A stretch of DNA of 64,000 bases from Podarcis raffonei (GCF_027172205.1 NC_070614.1:34586001-34650000), one strand, 5' to 3'. Shown: positions 25,610-39,024, numbered from the stretch's first letter. Numbers and translations are program-made. The notes: generated by a model from the letters alone, not told the origin.

Positions 25610-25975
25610 TTCTAAATTTGGGATCTGTAGGGTGGGGGGTGCACACAAACTCCTATTCTTTTCATTGGACTTAGAAATAAGGGACTCATTGTATCTAAGA
25701 CCTTGTAGGCTTTCATACATGATCTGTGGGCTGCATTTGGAGCATACACAGTTGATTTGTTGGTTCATTTAGCTCAGGATTGTCTGGGCCAGTGTCCCAA
25801 GGCAGTGGTGAACTGGATGAGGGGCAAAAAACCAAATCTTGGGAAGACAGATGTTCTATGTTGAGTTGGTTCCGGCATCCAGAAGACGGGCCCACTGCTT
25901 GTCCTGGATGAGTCTAAATTCCCTCTAAAGGAGCAGGTGCGTAGCTTGGGAATGCTCTTGGATATGTGTTAATCA
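25610..25975 (+). mobile_element. L2/CR1-type LINE fragment (after gene B)
   Basis: Same fragment as after gene A, with more decay: GGAGCAGGTGCGTAGCTTGG and TCTTGGATATGTGTTAATCA remain recognisable. Confidence 0.6.
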
Positions 25976-26039
25976 TGAGAGGCCCAAGTGATCCTGGTGG
26001 GTTGCAGTGCCTTTTACCAGCTTCATTTCTTATGGCATC

Positions 26040-26328
26040 TATGAATGTACATTATGTGGACAAACATGTTTTCCATAGCAATTCCCAGGGGAAATGCCCA
26101 GATCTGAACAGGTGATTTCCTGATTCATTAATTCTGAAAAGTGCCAATTTTTGTGCTCATCCAGCCCACTGTAGAATTTCAGTTGCCATGAACAAAACAA
26201 GTAGCAAAGGCACTAAAGGATATTACAAATCTGTCCCCCACCATTTACAGACGGAGGGGCTGGGGACCAAGAACAGCCATCTGTTGTGATCTCTGATTCT
26301 TTGCACTATTGACCCTGAAGCTCAGGAT
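26040..26328 (+). other. Orphan copy of the B/E-type 5' flank with no exon 1
   Basis: This stretch matches the region just upstream of exon 1 in gene B (13090-13350) and gene E (39025-39290), up to the shared ACCCTGAAGCTCAGG. It then breaks into unrelated sequence where exon 1 should follow some 130 nt later. It marks the breakpoint where the A-type block joined the array, or where a gene start was lost. Confidence 0.7.
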
Positions 26329-27139
26329 TATCTGGCTATGTGCGCAGAGTTAGGGCAGCATCACTTAGAATCTAGGGGCTGAATTATTACTAAAAAAAAT
26401 CACTTTAATACAGACCTGGAGAGTTTACCAACTTCTTTATTGAGAAATACACATAATTTTACATGGTTTGCTGATATTACCCTCAAACTCAGGCAAATAG
26501 GGGTTGCAACAGATTCCCTTCTTCTATCGGATGAGTCACAAATCTTCTTTCTCATCAAGCAGAGACTGCTAGACCATGAAATGCAAAAACTCTACCCCTC
26601 CCAGCTTTTTGTATTTTCATGGAGCAATGCCTTATTATTTTTATAATTTAGATACTCCATCGCATCACAGATATTTTATGCTAGCTTGTCTAAATGCAAT
26701 CCCCTCATCTGCTCTGTTCGGAAGGTTTCCCATTCCAGAACAGATTCTGCTCCTGTAATAAGAAAACACAAGTTGCAATACATCACATAATTTTGGGTTA
26801 CTGTCTTCTTGACGCCCTTCGCAGAGATCTCCTAGGGACGCCCTTACAGCTTAAAATATTTGTTTCTGGCACTTTTCTTGGAAACAGAATGGAAGAAGTG
26901 GGAATGGAAGTATGATTTTCTTTAAACTAGAATGAAAAATCATGGCAAATGCAACAGGAAATGGGATCAGAAGATATGGAACTGGATGTGAATTAATTAA
27001 TACAAAGTAAATAAATATGGAATATTGTTCTAACATATGACCACAGCAGAAAGACTCTTGTGTGATTAAAGACAAAGAGATTTAGCATTGTTTAAAAAGT
27101 TTGGGGGAAAGCTTACATAAGGATATAATCCCTAAAATA

Positions 27140-27668
27140 CCGTATTTTTTGCTTTATAGTGTGCACCTTTTCCCCTCCAAAAATTAAGGGGAAATGTGTG
27201 TGCGTCTTATGGAGCGAATACAGGCTCCTTGACTTCAGCGATAGCAATGCGAAGCCTCCAAAGCGCAGAGGGAGCGCTCCCTCCGCGCTCCTGAGGCTTT
27301 GCATTGCTTTCGCTGAAGCCTGGAGAGCGAGAGGGGTCAGTGCGCACGGACCCCTCTCACTCTCCAGGCCTCAGTGATAGCCGTTTGAAGCCTTCGGAGT
27401 GCAGTGCGAGTCCCCGCTGGGCTCCACAGGCTTCAGGTTCCTTTTGCTGAAGCTGGGGAAGCAAGACTCTCCTGGCTTCAGCAGAGAGGGAGAGTTGCAC
27501 AGCGCCCCTTCAGCCAAGCGGGAGGAGAAATGGAAGGGGCTCTGTTTCTCCTCCCGCTTCGCTGAAGGGTCGCTGAGCAGAGAGGGGGAGAATTTTTTTT
27601 CTTGTTTTCCCCCTCTAAAACAAGGTGCATCCTATGGTCCGGTACGCCCTATAGAGCGAAAAATACGG
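27140..27668. mobile_element. TA-flanked palindromic MITE (upstream of gene D)
   Basis: Counterpart of the element at 293-824, with inverted ends CCGTATTTTTTGC and GCGAAAAATACGG and flanking TA. Confidence 0.75.
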
Positions 27669-27924
27669 TAGTTTGCTGCAGGTCCAGACTTGTCCTCTGT
27701 TATTTCTTGCTCTGGCCCATTCCAAGCCCATATGCCCCTTGCCATGGTGAAGAGGAGCAGGAACTGGGGAACAAAATTGATGTAAACATCTGCCACAGCA
27801 CAAGGGTAAATGAAGGGGCTTGACTGCTAATAAGGAGAAAATCAGCCTTTCATGTTTTGTTATTGCATGTGAATGAATAGTGTACTAGAACTCACAGACT
27901 GGGGAGAATCATCATATGGAAGGA

Positions 27925-28065
27925 AAAATGGAAGGGGCTCTGTTTCTCCTGCCGCTTCTCTGAAGGGTCGCTGAGCAGAGAGGGGGAGTTTTTTTTTCTT
28001 GTTCTCCCCCTCTAAAACAAGGTGCGTCCTATGGTGCAGTGTGCCCTATAGAGCGAAAAATACAG
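27925..28065. repeat. Extra copy of the MITE 3' end, with duplicated flank
   Basis: The last 140 nt of the MITE reappear about 255 nt beyond the full copy. They are followed by a second copy of the adjoining flank (GTTTGCTGCAGGTCCAG at 27671 and again at 28068). Gene A's upstream region has only one such end, and its bases match this second copy better than the first. Confidence 0.8.
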
Positions 28066-28893
28066 TAGTTTGCTGCAGGTCCAGCTTGACTGCTAATGAG
28101 GAGAAAATCAGCCTTTCACGTTTTGTTATTGCTTGTGAATGAATAGTGCACTGGAACTCACAGATTGGGGGAAATCATCAAGGAGAGAATGGGTTCTTTT
28201 TCGTTTGAGGGCCTTCCTCCTTTATACTAACAGTTTACAAAGTAACTTTCTTTACAAGTATTTTGTATTTTTAATTAAAAGTTAATGGCTGTCTTTTAGC
28301 TCACTGACTATATTTTGTTAAAGCTAAATGTACTTTACATGTTGAAATTTGTAAAACTGCTGAGTTAAGAAATACAGAATCAAATGGAGCTTTCTCTCAA
28401 ACAACTATGACATGTATGGAATAGAGGTCCTGCCTCATGGCTTCTTCAGAGATGTGAAATGAGGTTCCCATGGCCTGATTCCAAGATGCTACATACACCA
28501 TTTTACATTTTGGAGTCTCCTTTGGCTACAGGAGCTGTTAGGATGAATTCCTAACTTCACCATTTCCCTCTCCACCACTGTTCCCATATAATTAACGAAG
28601 GAGAATTTAAAATGAGAGTTGTAAATATTCCCCAGCAATCCTACAGGGAACCCAGCATTTTGTCTTTCTAATTACCTTACCTACAGATCAAAAGGTCTGT
28701 AATTAATTCTGCTGCTACTCAAACCCCTGGTGAAGCTTCAGTGGCCACTGGAAAAACTCAAAGCAAAGCTTGCGGATGGTCTGATAAATATAGACATGAT
28801 TATGATCCTCAATATTCAAGATTTCTCATGAAACTATAGTACCTTTCAGGTTAGACAGTTTTAATATCTTGATAGTTCTGTAGAAGAAATTAA

Positions 28894-29655
28894 ATGAATC
28901 TGTGGATAGATAGAATATGTGCCCTTGTATGCAAGATGTTGGTTGTCTTACTGCTGGCACTATTTACTCCAAAGGTATGTCAGCTCCACATAGCAAATTG
29001 CAAGGTTCCATATATACACCAGCCACTTCATAAGTACCATCGATCAGGAGATTTTATCATTGGTGGCATTGCTTCTCATGGTGGCTTTGTCTCCAATCCA
29101 GGAACCTTCACTGAACAAGCCCCACCGGAATTATCTGAAGAGCTTGTGTAAGAATGTTTTGTTCCCCCTTCTATTTATTATGTCGCTGGAGTGGTCAGTC
29201 CTAGAGCAGCAGCCAACGGTCAAGAAGGCAGTTTCTGCACATGCTGTAGAGAGAATTGAGAAGTACATGGGGCCTGTCAACTTGGGAAGGTCACTCTCTA
29301 GGAGAAGGATTACTCTGATCCCAAATCTCTGTTGCCTTGTGAGATATCTTTGTGAGAAGAAAAGGTTGAGCAGTAAACCCTGAACAAATCTTGAATAGAG
29401 TCCCTAAGATGGTTGGATGGTGCCTTGTGTGCCTCCAGGAGATTTCATTATTGGTAGCATAGCTTCTCCAGATGCCTTTATTTTCAGTTCAGCAACTTTC
29501 ACTGAAGAACCCCTATCTGCATTGCCTGAAGAGCTTGTGTAAGAACTAGTTTTGTGTCTGTTTTTATTTTCATTTAATATTTCCATTTAGTTAAAAGAAA
29601 TATCTCTGCAGAAGATCACACAACCAGAGGAATCTCCAAAGGGAAATGCAAGAGG

Positions 29656-29714
<59 letters not shown>

Positions 29715-32700
29715 GAAGGATTTATTTGTTTAAGCACACAATCTTTGTTCTCTTCCTTTTGGTTCTTTCTCACTACTTTATTGCATCACATTCCTCCTTG
29801 TTTTTTACTCATCTTGTGCCCCCTTTTCTGTTTCTATTCTGGCACCACTCATTTTGTTGTTCAGCAGTTATCATAGACCATCCTCACAGTAGGTAGGAGA
29901 CCTCATTCCAGTAACAGTACCCTGAGAAATTGACTGAGAAATTGCTCTCACTAACCTTAACAAACAGCAGCTTCCATGATTCTTTGTGGAAGCCAAGCCT
30001 GTTTAAAGTGGTATCATATTGCTATAGAAGTATGGTTATATAATGTGCTTCTGTGGGCTGAGCAGAAAGTTGTGCTGCCTAATAATTTTATTTATGCTAC
30101 CTTGCTTGGTGGTAAAAACTATACTGTAGTAAATAATGTACTGGTTTAAATGCATAGTCTTGTGCTTGAAATAGCTCCTTTATTCTGTGCATTTTGCCAA
30201 AGTGTCTTTAAAAAGGAATCTCACTGAGAATGTATAGCATATGGTGTGTTCTGGAGTTGGCATTGTGTAGTTTTTCCTTATGCTAAAGACTGCCTAAATC
30301 TAAAGATTTAAGCTAAAGACTGCCTCAGAATAGATAGGACCTAAATGTGATTACTGTAAATAGATTTAGAGCATTGTTGTCTTTCAGCAAAAAGCAGAAG
30401 AGAAAGAAAACCCCACTGTGGTAGTGGGTATATTTGGGAGGGGGGACAGTTTATTCCAATGTAACAATGTATGGGATTTCAGCCTTACAATTCAGTATCT
30501 ATAAATATTGTTGGAACTGTGAGATATTCTTCTGATCAGGAATGCAACTCTTGTTCCAGCGTGGTGCCTAAGGGTTACCAGCATATCCTGGCCTTGGCAT
30601 TTGCAGTCAAGGAGATCAATGAAAACCCTCACATCTTACCAAATCTCACCTTGGGCTTCCACATCTATGACAGCTATGTCACTGCAATTAAGACCTATCA
30701 TGCCACAATGCTACTTTTATCTACACTGGAGAAATTTCTCCCCAACTATATATGTGATACACAGAATAATCTGACAGCTGTCATTGGGGGTCTTGACTCC
30801 CAGATCTCCCTCCATGTGGCAACTATCTTGGATATTTATAAGATTCCACAGGTAGGACACCTATGCCTGTTTCTGAGTGGAATATGAAAATTCAGTAAGG
30901 CAGTCATACTTTTTCTTTATTTCTTCCAGCTTGTATTATGCTGTTTAGAAACATAAATGGGAACATTGGGAATAATCATATCAATTATTCTTTTCTTTCT
31001 TTCCTTTGCATGTATTATGCACACTGAGAGCAGTTCACAGCTGAAAAACAAAAAGCCTATAACTGGAACATGATTTCCCTAGATTAGAACTGAATTTGAA
31101 AATAGATAGTATCCTCGGCTGAATCACAAACCCTGTTATGAACGGCCCATCTGTAGGCATAAATTGAGAACCAACTTTATAAAATAGATCCTGATTTCCT
31201 CTGAAGCAACACCATAAAGTTGAAAAACTAATTAAGTTGATTTTAACTGAGGGGGAATTAGATGCTATGCCAGTCAGACAATTAAAAATACTGTGATTAG
31301 CTGATGGAGATTGAGCTCCTTATGTGAATGGAAATAGTTTGTATATCCCATTGCTCTGTAATTCAGGATTGATCAGAACTCTGCTGGGTCTTTCATCATT
31401 GCTGACTCAGGTAGTACAGTTTAGATATGAAATGCTTCCTGATGCTAAAGATGCACTATTTATATGGATGTTCAAATGGACATGTCAACTGCATTTCACA
31501 ATGCATAACACTGCTATATAAATGGATGCTGTTTCTTCTCTCTTTCCAACACACCTCTCTTTAGCTCATATATGGCCCGGCTCCAGTGATGAATGATAAA
31601 ACACCAGGACTTCCTTTCTACCAGATGGCCCCCCAAGAAGGCCACCAGTTTGCAGGGATTCTTTCTTTGCTTCTGCATTTCAAGTGGACGTGGATTGGGG
31701 TCGCTGTGGTTGACAATGACAGTGGAGAAAGATTTCTACAAAATGTGCTCCCACTCTTTTCAAACAGAGGTATTTGTTTTGCCTTTCAAGAAAGAATCCC
31801 CAAATTTACTTTTCTCACTGAAGGACTCGCTCTGATGCAACAGGGAGCAAATATACATGATAGAATGATGGGTAGCAAAGCCAATGTTGTGGTGGTCTAT
31901 GGAGAAGCTTCTACCACTGTATTTTTTAGATGGCTTCCATATCTATCAATGCTTAGGAGGATGAAAACAAATGTAAACGGTAAAGTATGGATATTTACAG
32001 CCCAATTTGAGTTCATTTCATTGGCCTTTCAACGAGATTGGGATGCAGAAATATTCAATGGTGGTATATCCATCAGAATTCACTCCAATGATCTACCACG
32101 ATTTCATCAATATGTTGAGAACAGGAACCCTTCCAATGCAGAAGGTGATGATTTCATCTGGGATTTCTGGCAACAAGCCTTTGGCTGTGTATTCCCACAT
32201 CGCATTCCAGGTGATGCCAAGGGGAATATCTGCACTGGGAAAGAGAGAGTGGAGAATCTTCCTGCATCTCTCTTTGAAATGACAGTGCAAGGTCTAACCT
32301 ACAGCATCTACAATGCTGTCCACACTGTTGTCCATGCATTGCATGCCATGTTCTTACAAAGACTCAGATACCCAGGAATGGTGGATGGAAGGAGAGAGAA
32401 GCTTCAGAAGCAGCAGTTTTGGCAGGTAAGGGGCAATAAATCATTAGGTTGCATGAGACTACAGCGGTACCTCAGTCTACGAACTGAATTCATCCCAGAA
32501 GTCCATTCTTAAACCAAAGTGTTCTTAAACTGAGGCGCGCTGTCCCTACTGAGGCCTCCCGCCACTGGTGCCCTTCCACCATTCAGCTTCCGTTTGTCTT
32601 CTGAGGCAAAGTTTGCTAGCCGGAATACCTACTTCCGGTTTTGCGGAGTTCATTAACCAAATAGTTTGTGAACAGGACTGTTTGTAGAGCGAGGTATCAC

Positions 32701-35700
32701 TGTATATAGTGAGTGTTCAAGTTCCCTAAGAAATATTTCCTCCTCCTTGCCTTCCCTGGTGATCTGTGTAGCATCCCCATCTGCAATCTTTGCAGGATGA
32801 ATCTTCCTTCAATCTGTTACTTCAAATTTGTTCAGGTATGCTGATGATCCAGCAGACTCTCATCCTTTTATTCCACATACATACACTCTCCATGCACAAA
32901 AGCACAGAAAGACATTTATTTACTCCTAGATTATTAACCTTTTCACACATACACCCATTCATTTCTTTTCTCGCTATCACCCCAATTCACAGTTATTACG
33001 GTATATCATTCCTTGGCTGCAATATGAGGCTCTTTTCAAGAACTAATGGGGCATGCAGAACTTTTGATGGCTTGGGGGGGAGTTTAGAAGCATTAACACT
33101 TCCCTCTCTACCTAAAACCTATCTAAAACATCCCCCATATTAATACCAATAGGATTCCAAAATACACACATCTAGGCCTTCATGCACAGCTAATAGGGAG
33201 TGAAGAAAAAGGGAAATTGCAGGCCATCCATGAGCCCCAAATAGGCTACATGCATGTTTCAGGCAGTGGGACTCCCCTCTCTGCACTAGATCTCTTTCTG
33301 AAACATTCAGATCCACCCTTTTCTAAATGCTTTCTTTCTTTCTTTTTCTATCTAGCTCCATCATTTTCTGAGAGCTGTCTCATTCAACAACAGTGCTGGA
33401 GACATGGTGTCCTTCAATCAGAATGGGGAAGTAATATCTAGTCTGGACATTATCAACTGGGTTATTTCCTCCAACCAGTCCTTTCATAGGGTAAAAGTTG
33501 GAAGAATGGATCCTGAGGCTCCTCCAGACCAAGCCTTCACCCTTCATGAAGATGCCATAATATGGCACAAATGGTTTAACCAGGTAGACTCACATTGTTA
33601 GCTAATTCAAAAGAAATTCATTCTAAAACGAGCAATGATTATTTGCCTTGATGTCTAAGATAAAGTACACTTGAGGATCAGGGGGGGAAACCTTATGAAA
33701 AAATCTCAATTATTTGCTTGATGTAAATTGATGTATTTGTCCAGGATGTGTGTGTTTATCGCTCTCTTCCCAAATGCAATGTAATGTTGTGTGACCCCTA
33801 AAACTATCTATGATATCTGCTATGTATTCTTTGTCTTAACACAGACAAGAATGCACTCAATGCAGAGCTGAACCTGACTGATTCCAAACTCATCATTCTC
33901 ATGAATATCATGCTTCTGCTTCATTTACGGATTAGGTTCAGCCTCTTTCTGTCTGTACTGAGAATTGTCACGCAGGATCAAGGAAGAAAGTGAAGGAAGG
34001 AGAACCGTTTTGCTGCTATGATTGCATCCCATGCCCAGAGGGAAAGATTTCAATCCAGGAAGGTAAGAGATATTTACCTTTAGAGGAATTTGGATCCAGA
34101 TGCAGTACTTCTATTGAGTTCCCTTTAACAGGAATGGGACAAATTAAGCCATGATTAACTGCTCCACTTGCTTTCAAAGGGACCAAGTGATACACAGGAC
34201 ACTTCCATACAATCACTTCATTGGAGCCTTCATCCTGATTTGTGTGCACAATGTTTACAAGGAGTTTGTTCAATTAAAAGCTGAATGTGCTAGACAAAAG
34301 TAGATGTTTATTGTGTACTCATTCTACTTAGTTTGTGTGAATGTCAGAAAAGGTTGCATCAAGAAAATGTAATCTCAAACTTTCCAGTGTACTCCCCAAT
34401 CACTTTCCTTATTGTAAACAGTCTGTGCTTTTTGAGGTGGGGGCTTCTTGGACAAGAGCTCCAAACCCACTTTAATGGCAGAACTTGAATTTGCACATAT
34501 GTGATTTAATCCCACACCCAAATACTGGCAGTCTGGATGCACCATATATATTCCGTACATATATGCATATATTCATACATATTCATTCAGTACATCATCC
34601 TTTTCCTTGAGATCTCTCCCACTTCACCATCATTCAGTACAGGGTTTATTTTGCCTCACCAGGTATTATTGCTCTTTCACAAGTATGGGATGTCTTTAGC
34701 ATGCCTTTCTGTTCATATCTGCAATAGCACCTTAGAGCATGTCATCTTACGCAATGAAATTTAAATTTTGTGAATTTCTTCAGTAAAAATAAGTTTTTGA
34801 TGTGAGGAATTCAAATCTGCTCTTATCTTTGTGATGTAGCTTGTAAGTCTACATTTGATTGAATAGTACATAAATGGCTTTGGTAAGCCAAAGAAGTTTA
34901 ATTTTACCTTCTCAAAATGTCAGGTAATGCTAAATAATAATAATAAATATAATATTAATATATGATATATAATATAACTGGAAGTAATTGTCAGTCACTT
35001 TTAATGACTTCATGCATCTGTACACTTATTTTACATACCATGCAAAACTGTACAGTGGTACCTCTGGTTATGTACTTAATTCATTCCAGAGGTCCATTCT
35101 TAACCTGAAGCTGTTCTTAACCTGAAGCACCACTTTAGCTAATGGGGCCTCCCACTGCTGCTGCTGCGCCGCCGCGTGATTTCTGTTCTCATCCTGAAGC
35201 AAAGTTCTTAACCCAAGGTACTATTTTTGGGTTAGCGGTGTCTGTAACCTGAAGCGTATGTAACCCGAGGTACCACTGTATCTTAAACAAAACAATTTTT
35301 AACTTCCGAATTCATACTCCAAATTTTGAGCACCACTCATATTTGGAATTCAGCACACTATATAATACAACATGGATGGTCTTAGAGCACAAGTTGTGGT
35401 ACCATTTAGCTCTCTACCAATTAGGCCACCAACTACCACAATTACATAGGATCACAAAGCGCAGAATGTATGTTCTCACTCGAAGAGATCCTTATATTCT
35501 GAGTGAACAAAAAAAAATGAAGCATGTTGATGTGATTGATGGATTATGTATGAGCTGGGGACTGTACTGTTCTTTCTTTTTCCCCAGATATGAATGACTG
35601 TGATAAATGCTCAGACAAAGACTATCCAAGCAAGAACCAAGATGCATGTATTCCCAAGGATATAAGCTTCTTGTCTTACGAAGAACCTTTGGGTATCAGT

Positions 35701-36489
35701 TTAGTCTGCTTTTCGCTTTCATTTTCTCTGATCACAGCTCTGGTGCTGGGTACATTTGTGAAGCACCATGACACTCCCATAGTCATTGCAAACAACAGGA
35801 ACCTCACCTACACTCTCCTCATTTCTCTCCTGCTCTGCTTCCTTTGTGCACTGCTCTTCCTGGGCCAACCAGAGAAGCTGACATGTCTCCTCCGACAAAC
35901 CACTTTTGGCATCATCTTCTCAGTGGCTGTTTCTTGTGTATTGGCAAAAACCATCACTGTGGTTCTGGCTTTCATGGCCACCAAACCTGGATCCAGGATG
36001 AGGAGATGGGTGGGGAAGGGATTGGCCAACACCATTGTCCTTTGCTGCTCCTTTGTCCAGGCAGGGATCTGTATTGTGTGGCTAGCAACCTTTCCCCCAT
36101 TTCCAGATGTAGACAGTTACTCAGGGGCTAAAGAAATTATACTAGAATGCAATGAGGGGTCTGTGGTGATGTTTTACATTGTTCTGAGCTATATGGGCTT
36201 CCTGGCAATTATTAGTTTCATTGTTGCTTTCCTTGCCAGGAAATTACCTGACAGTTTCAATGAAGCCAAGTTCATCAGTTTCAGCATGTTGGTCTTTTGC
36301 AGTGTTTGGCTATCCTTTATTCCATCCTACCTGAGCACCAAGGGAAAATACATGGTTGCTGTGGAGATCTTCTCTATCCTAGCCTCTGGTGCTGGACTGC
36401 TGGGATGCATCTTTTCCCCCAAATGTTATATTATTGTGTTCAGGCCTCAGCTGAACAAGAGGGAGCAGCTAATAAGAAAGAAGAATTAA
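28894..36489 (+). CDS. Vomeronasal type-2 receptor, gene D (close duplicate of A, intact)
   Basis: V2R-family class C receptor of 887 aa. Exons: 28894-29147, 30560-30851, 31565-32425, 33356-33583, 33936-34062, 35588-36489, all with GT/AG borders and matching phases. Domain order as in gene A: signal peptide, Venus-flytrap domain (to residue 545), Cys-rich NCD3G linker, seven helices, short tail ending IRKKN. Exon 1 differs from A by one silent base and exon 2 (292 nt) is identical. In exon 3, 13 codons differ by amino acid and 2 are silent. In exon 6 the counts are 4 and 11 (manual counts). The alternative ATG is at 28936. Introns carry the same MITEs at the same places as A, so the whole block was copied. 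The 3' flank, however, resembles that of gene E, not A. Confidence 0.93.
29434..29538 (+). pseudogene. Truncated B/E-type V2R exon 1 in intron 1 of gene D
   Basis: Counterpart of the remnant at 2254 in gene A, again lacking the signal-peptide half and keeping the GTAAGA donor. Its presence in both copies shows that the exon replacement came before the A/D duplication. Confidence 0.85.
29655..29712. repeat. (CT)n(GT)n microsatellite, intron 1 of gene D
   Basis: Same locus as 2475-2551 in gene A with fewer CT units. Confidence 0.97.
32462..32702. mobile_element. TA-flanked MITE, family 2 (intron 3 of gene D)
   Basis: Same insertion as 5314-5554, inherited through the block duplication. Confidence 0.75.
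35053..35278. mobile_element. TA-flanked MITE, family 1 (intron 5 of gene D)
   Basis: Same insertion as 7797-8041, slightly shorter, with intact CAGTGGTACCTC and GAGGTACCACTG ends. Confidence 0.8.
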
Positions 36490-36860
36490 AAAATGAAAGA
36501 ATGAAAGAAAAACTGTCCTTTCCTCATCAAAAGGGACTGCGTGTATGTTTCTTTCTGTATATACAGTAGAACAGTTCACTGTTGTCCAATTCTCCTTGGC
36601 TGGAAAAAAATCAGTTGGAAACTACAAAAGCACAGAAAAGCTCCTTCCTTAAAAACTACAGTTGCAACTTTCAAATCTAGATGAAATCTACTAATTCCTA
36701 CCTAGTCCACACTTTCTTCTTTTATCTACAAAAGTTAAATCAGTTTGGAATAATGAATTCAGTCTACAAAATCACAAAGAAAAGTCTTTCTTAAAAACTA
36801 CCTTTGGATTTTTCAATTCTAGATGGAAACAACTAATCTTTGCGGGGGTGGGGTGAGGAA

Positions 36861-37057
36861 CGGAAATGCCGTTTACCTTCCTGCCGGAGTGGTACCTATT
36901 TATCTACTTGCACTTTGACATGCTTTTGAACTGCTAGGTTGGCAGGAGCAGGGACCGAGCAATGGGAGCTCACCCCATCGCGGGGATTCGAACCGCCAAC
37001 CTTCTGATCGGCAAGTCCTAGGCTCTGTGGTTTAACCCACAGTGCCACCCGCGTCCC
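36861..37057 (-). mobile_element. tRNA-derived squamate SINE, partial (3' flank of gene D)
   Basis: On the minus strand it starts GTGGCACTGTGGGTTAAACC (A-box region) followed by the B box GGTTCGAATCC. The tail part is missing. Confidence 0.85.
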
Positions 37058-38109
37058 AATGATACCTACAAAGTTGCAAAAGAATAAGGCATGAACAGCT
37101 AGGAAGAAAAAGAACAAACATCAGAAAAACAAGCTTTGAGCTTTTTGTAGAAATAAGGGAGGACGACATGGGAGTTGAATACATGTGAGCTGCACAGGAG
37201 CACGCAAGCTGCCGGCTAGCTTTTCAGAAGCTCTTTTTATTAGCAGAAATCAACAGTTTAGAAATAGTAGTGAAACCACCCTGAACTTAACATATTTCCA
37301 GCAAGGCACATTTCCAGGGATAGCGATACAAGTGTCAAACCAGGTGTTTCCCCCAAATGTTCCCCTGATACTTGAAAGTCTGCTTCACTTGTCACGCTCC
37401 AGCCAAGTGGAACATTAAGCAAAGCTTTCTGCAAGGGAGGCACAGGTCAGAGAGTGGGCATGGTGGCTAGACATGCTGTGGAGTGTCTTATGCTGAAGTG
37501 GAGGTGTGCCCCCATGCTGCATCTGCCATCCCCACACTTTTTTACTACACAATTAGGTGGGGGGCAGGTCCAGACTTGTGTTCTCCATATTTAGTATGAA
37601 AAGTCACAGAAATGAAGCACAAAGCTGATTTGACAGGAGTGTGTTATAGGCCTGTGGCACAGAGGCAAAAGAAAACCCATCAGTTTTATTTGATGCTGAA
37701 GTTATTGTGGTCACTGCCACCGCAGCATAAATCTCAAACTATCATCTGCTTATCTGCTTGATTCTTCCCTTTGGTTGCACTTCATACAGTTTACAAAGGA
37801 TGTTCTCTTTTACTTACTGAATTCTTTGTGCTTTGTATATATTAAACATATTATACAACAATGTTTTTGTTATTTGAATTTTTATTCCCCATTTTTCTCT
37901 CCCCTATGCCCAATAATTTGGCTTCTGTTAATTAGGATTAGTTTTAACCAGTTATTCTTCAGTCAGCCTGTATATATCCAAATTGAATTAAGATAAACCT
38001 GAACTAGAAAGGTTTTTCTGAAAAAGAAAATGCCCTCAAGTGCTTCAGAGGTCCCTGTGTCAGTCTGAGATGTTTGGCAAGAACCCACTTCTGCTCAGCT
38101 GCCTCATTC

Positions 38110-38345
38110 CATTTCTTAATTCAGGATCTGTAGGGTGGGGGGGGCGGGGTTGCACACAAACTCCTAATTTCCCATGGGACAGCCACTCCCTTATTTTAAC
38201 ACCTTGCAGGCTTTCATTCATGATCTGTGGGCTGCATTTGGAGCATAAACAGCTGCCTTGTTGGTTCATTAACTCAGGATTGTCTAATGGAGCAGGTGCA
38301 TAACTTGGCAATACACGTGGATATGTGTTAATCATGAGAGGGCCA
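38110..38345 (+). mobile_element. L2/CR1-type LINE fragment with internal deletion (after gene D)
   Basis: Same fragment. The part present in A between the GATTGTCT-like site and GGAGCAGGTGC has been deleted. Confidence 0.55.
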
Positions 38346-39024
38346 AATGACCTCAGTGGCTAGGAATGGCTTGTACCAGCTTCACTTTATACACCATCTA
38401 TGGCTGTATATGGATTGGAATCGCTTAGCTACAATACACGATGCATCATAGCACCATCTCCCGAGTTCTTAGATATTGCCTAATGTAAATATCTGTTTTC
38501 CATTTATGTACAAAATATCAATTTAATTAACAATCTTAGTGAATAGCTAATTTTGCATCCAGCTGATATAAAGTAAGTTGTGGAAATTCCTTCCCATGGG
38601 GGTGTTTCTATCATTGCAAAGGGATGGGTGACAGCACAAAGGGGTCACATTGAGAAACTTTGAGTTATTGTGGCATGAAAAGTTTATATGTTTAAAAAAC
38701 TGGGGCAATGCTTACAAAAAGATACTGAATCAACTTTTCTTTCTATAAATTATGTTGGCAATAACATTTTTTCAGGAAGATCAACCCTTTCAAGAAAAAA
38801 GTTGCTTTTTGCTCTAATGGTGGTACACAATTATCTCCAGTGTCAGTCACTCAATCTTCTTATTACAGTCAATGATAAGTATTCAGTATTTCCTTCACAG
38901 CCTTTTGGCTAAGATCATGCAAAACATCCAATTTGATTCATGTTGTGGGTCATTCCAATCACAATAGTCTCTTTCCATCTAACTGTTCAGAAAAGAAATA
39001 TTTCCATTCCGATGTGAAAAACAT

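Larger units (their letters stand above)
25457..28893. other. Spacer between genes B and D
   Basis: Holds an L2/CR1 fragment, the orphan 5' flank, about 500 nt of unrecognised sequence (26330-26850), and then the start of the duplicated A/D block with its MITEs. No further gene is seen. Confidence 0.75.

Noticed and set aside
38903-38920. An 18-nt match to the 5' region of U2 snRNA (GCCTTTTGGCTAAGATCA)
   Set aside because: No other U2 sequence surrounds it, so it is neither an snRNA gene nor a convincing pseudogene.
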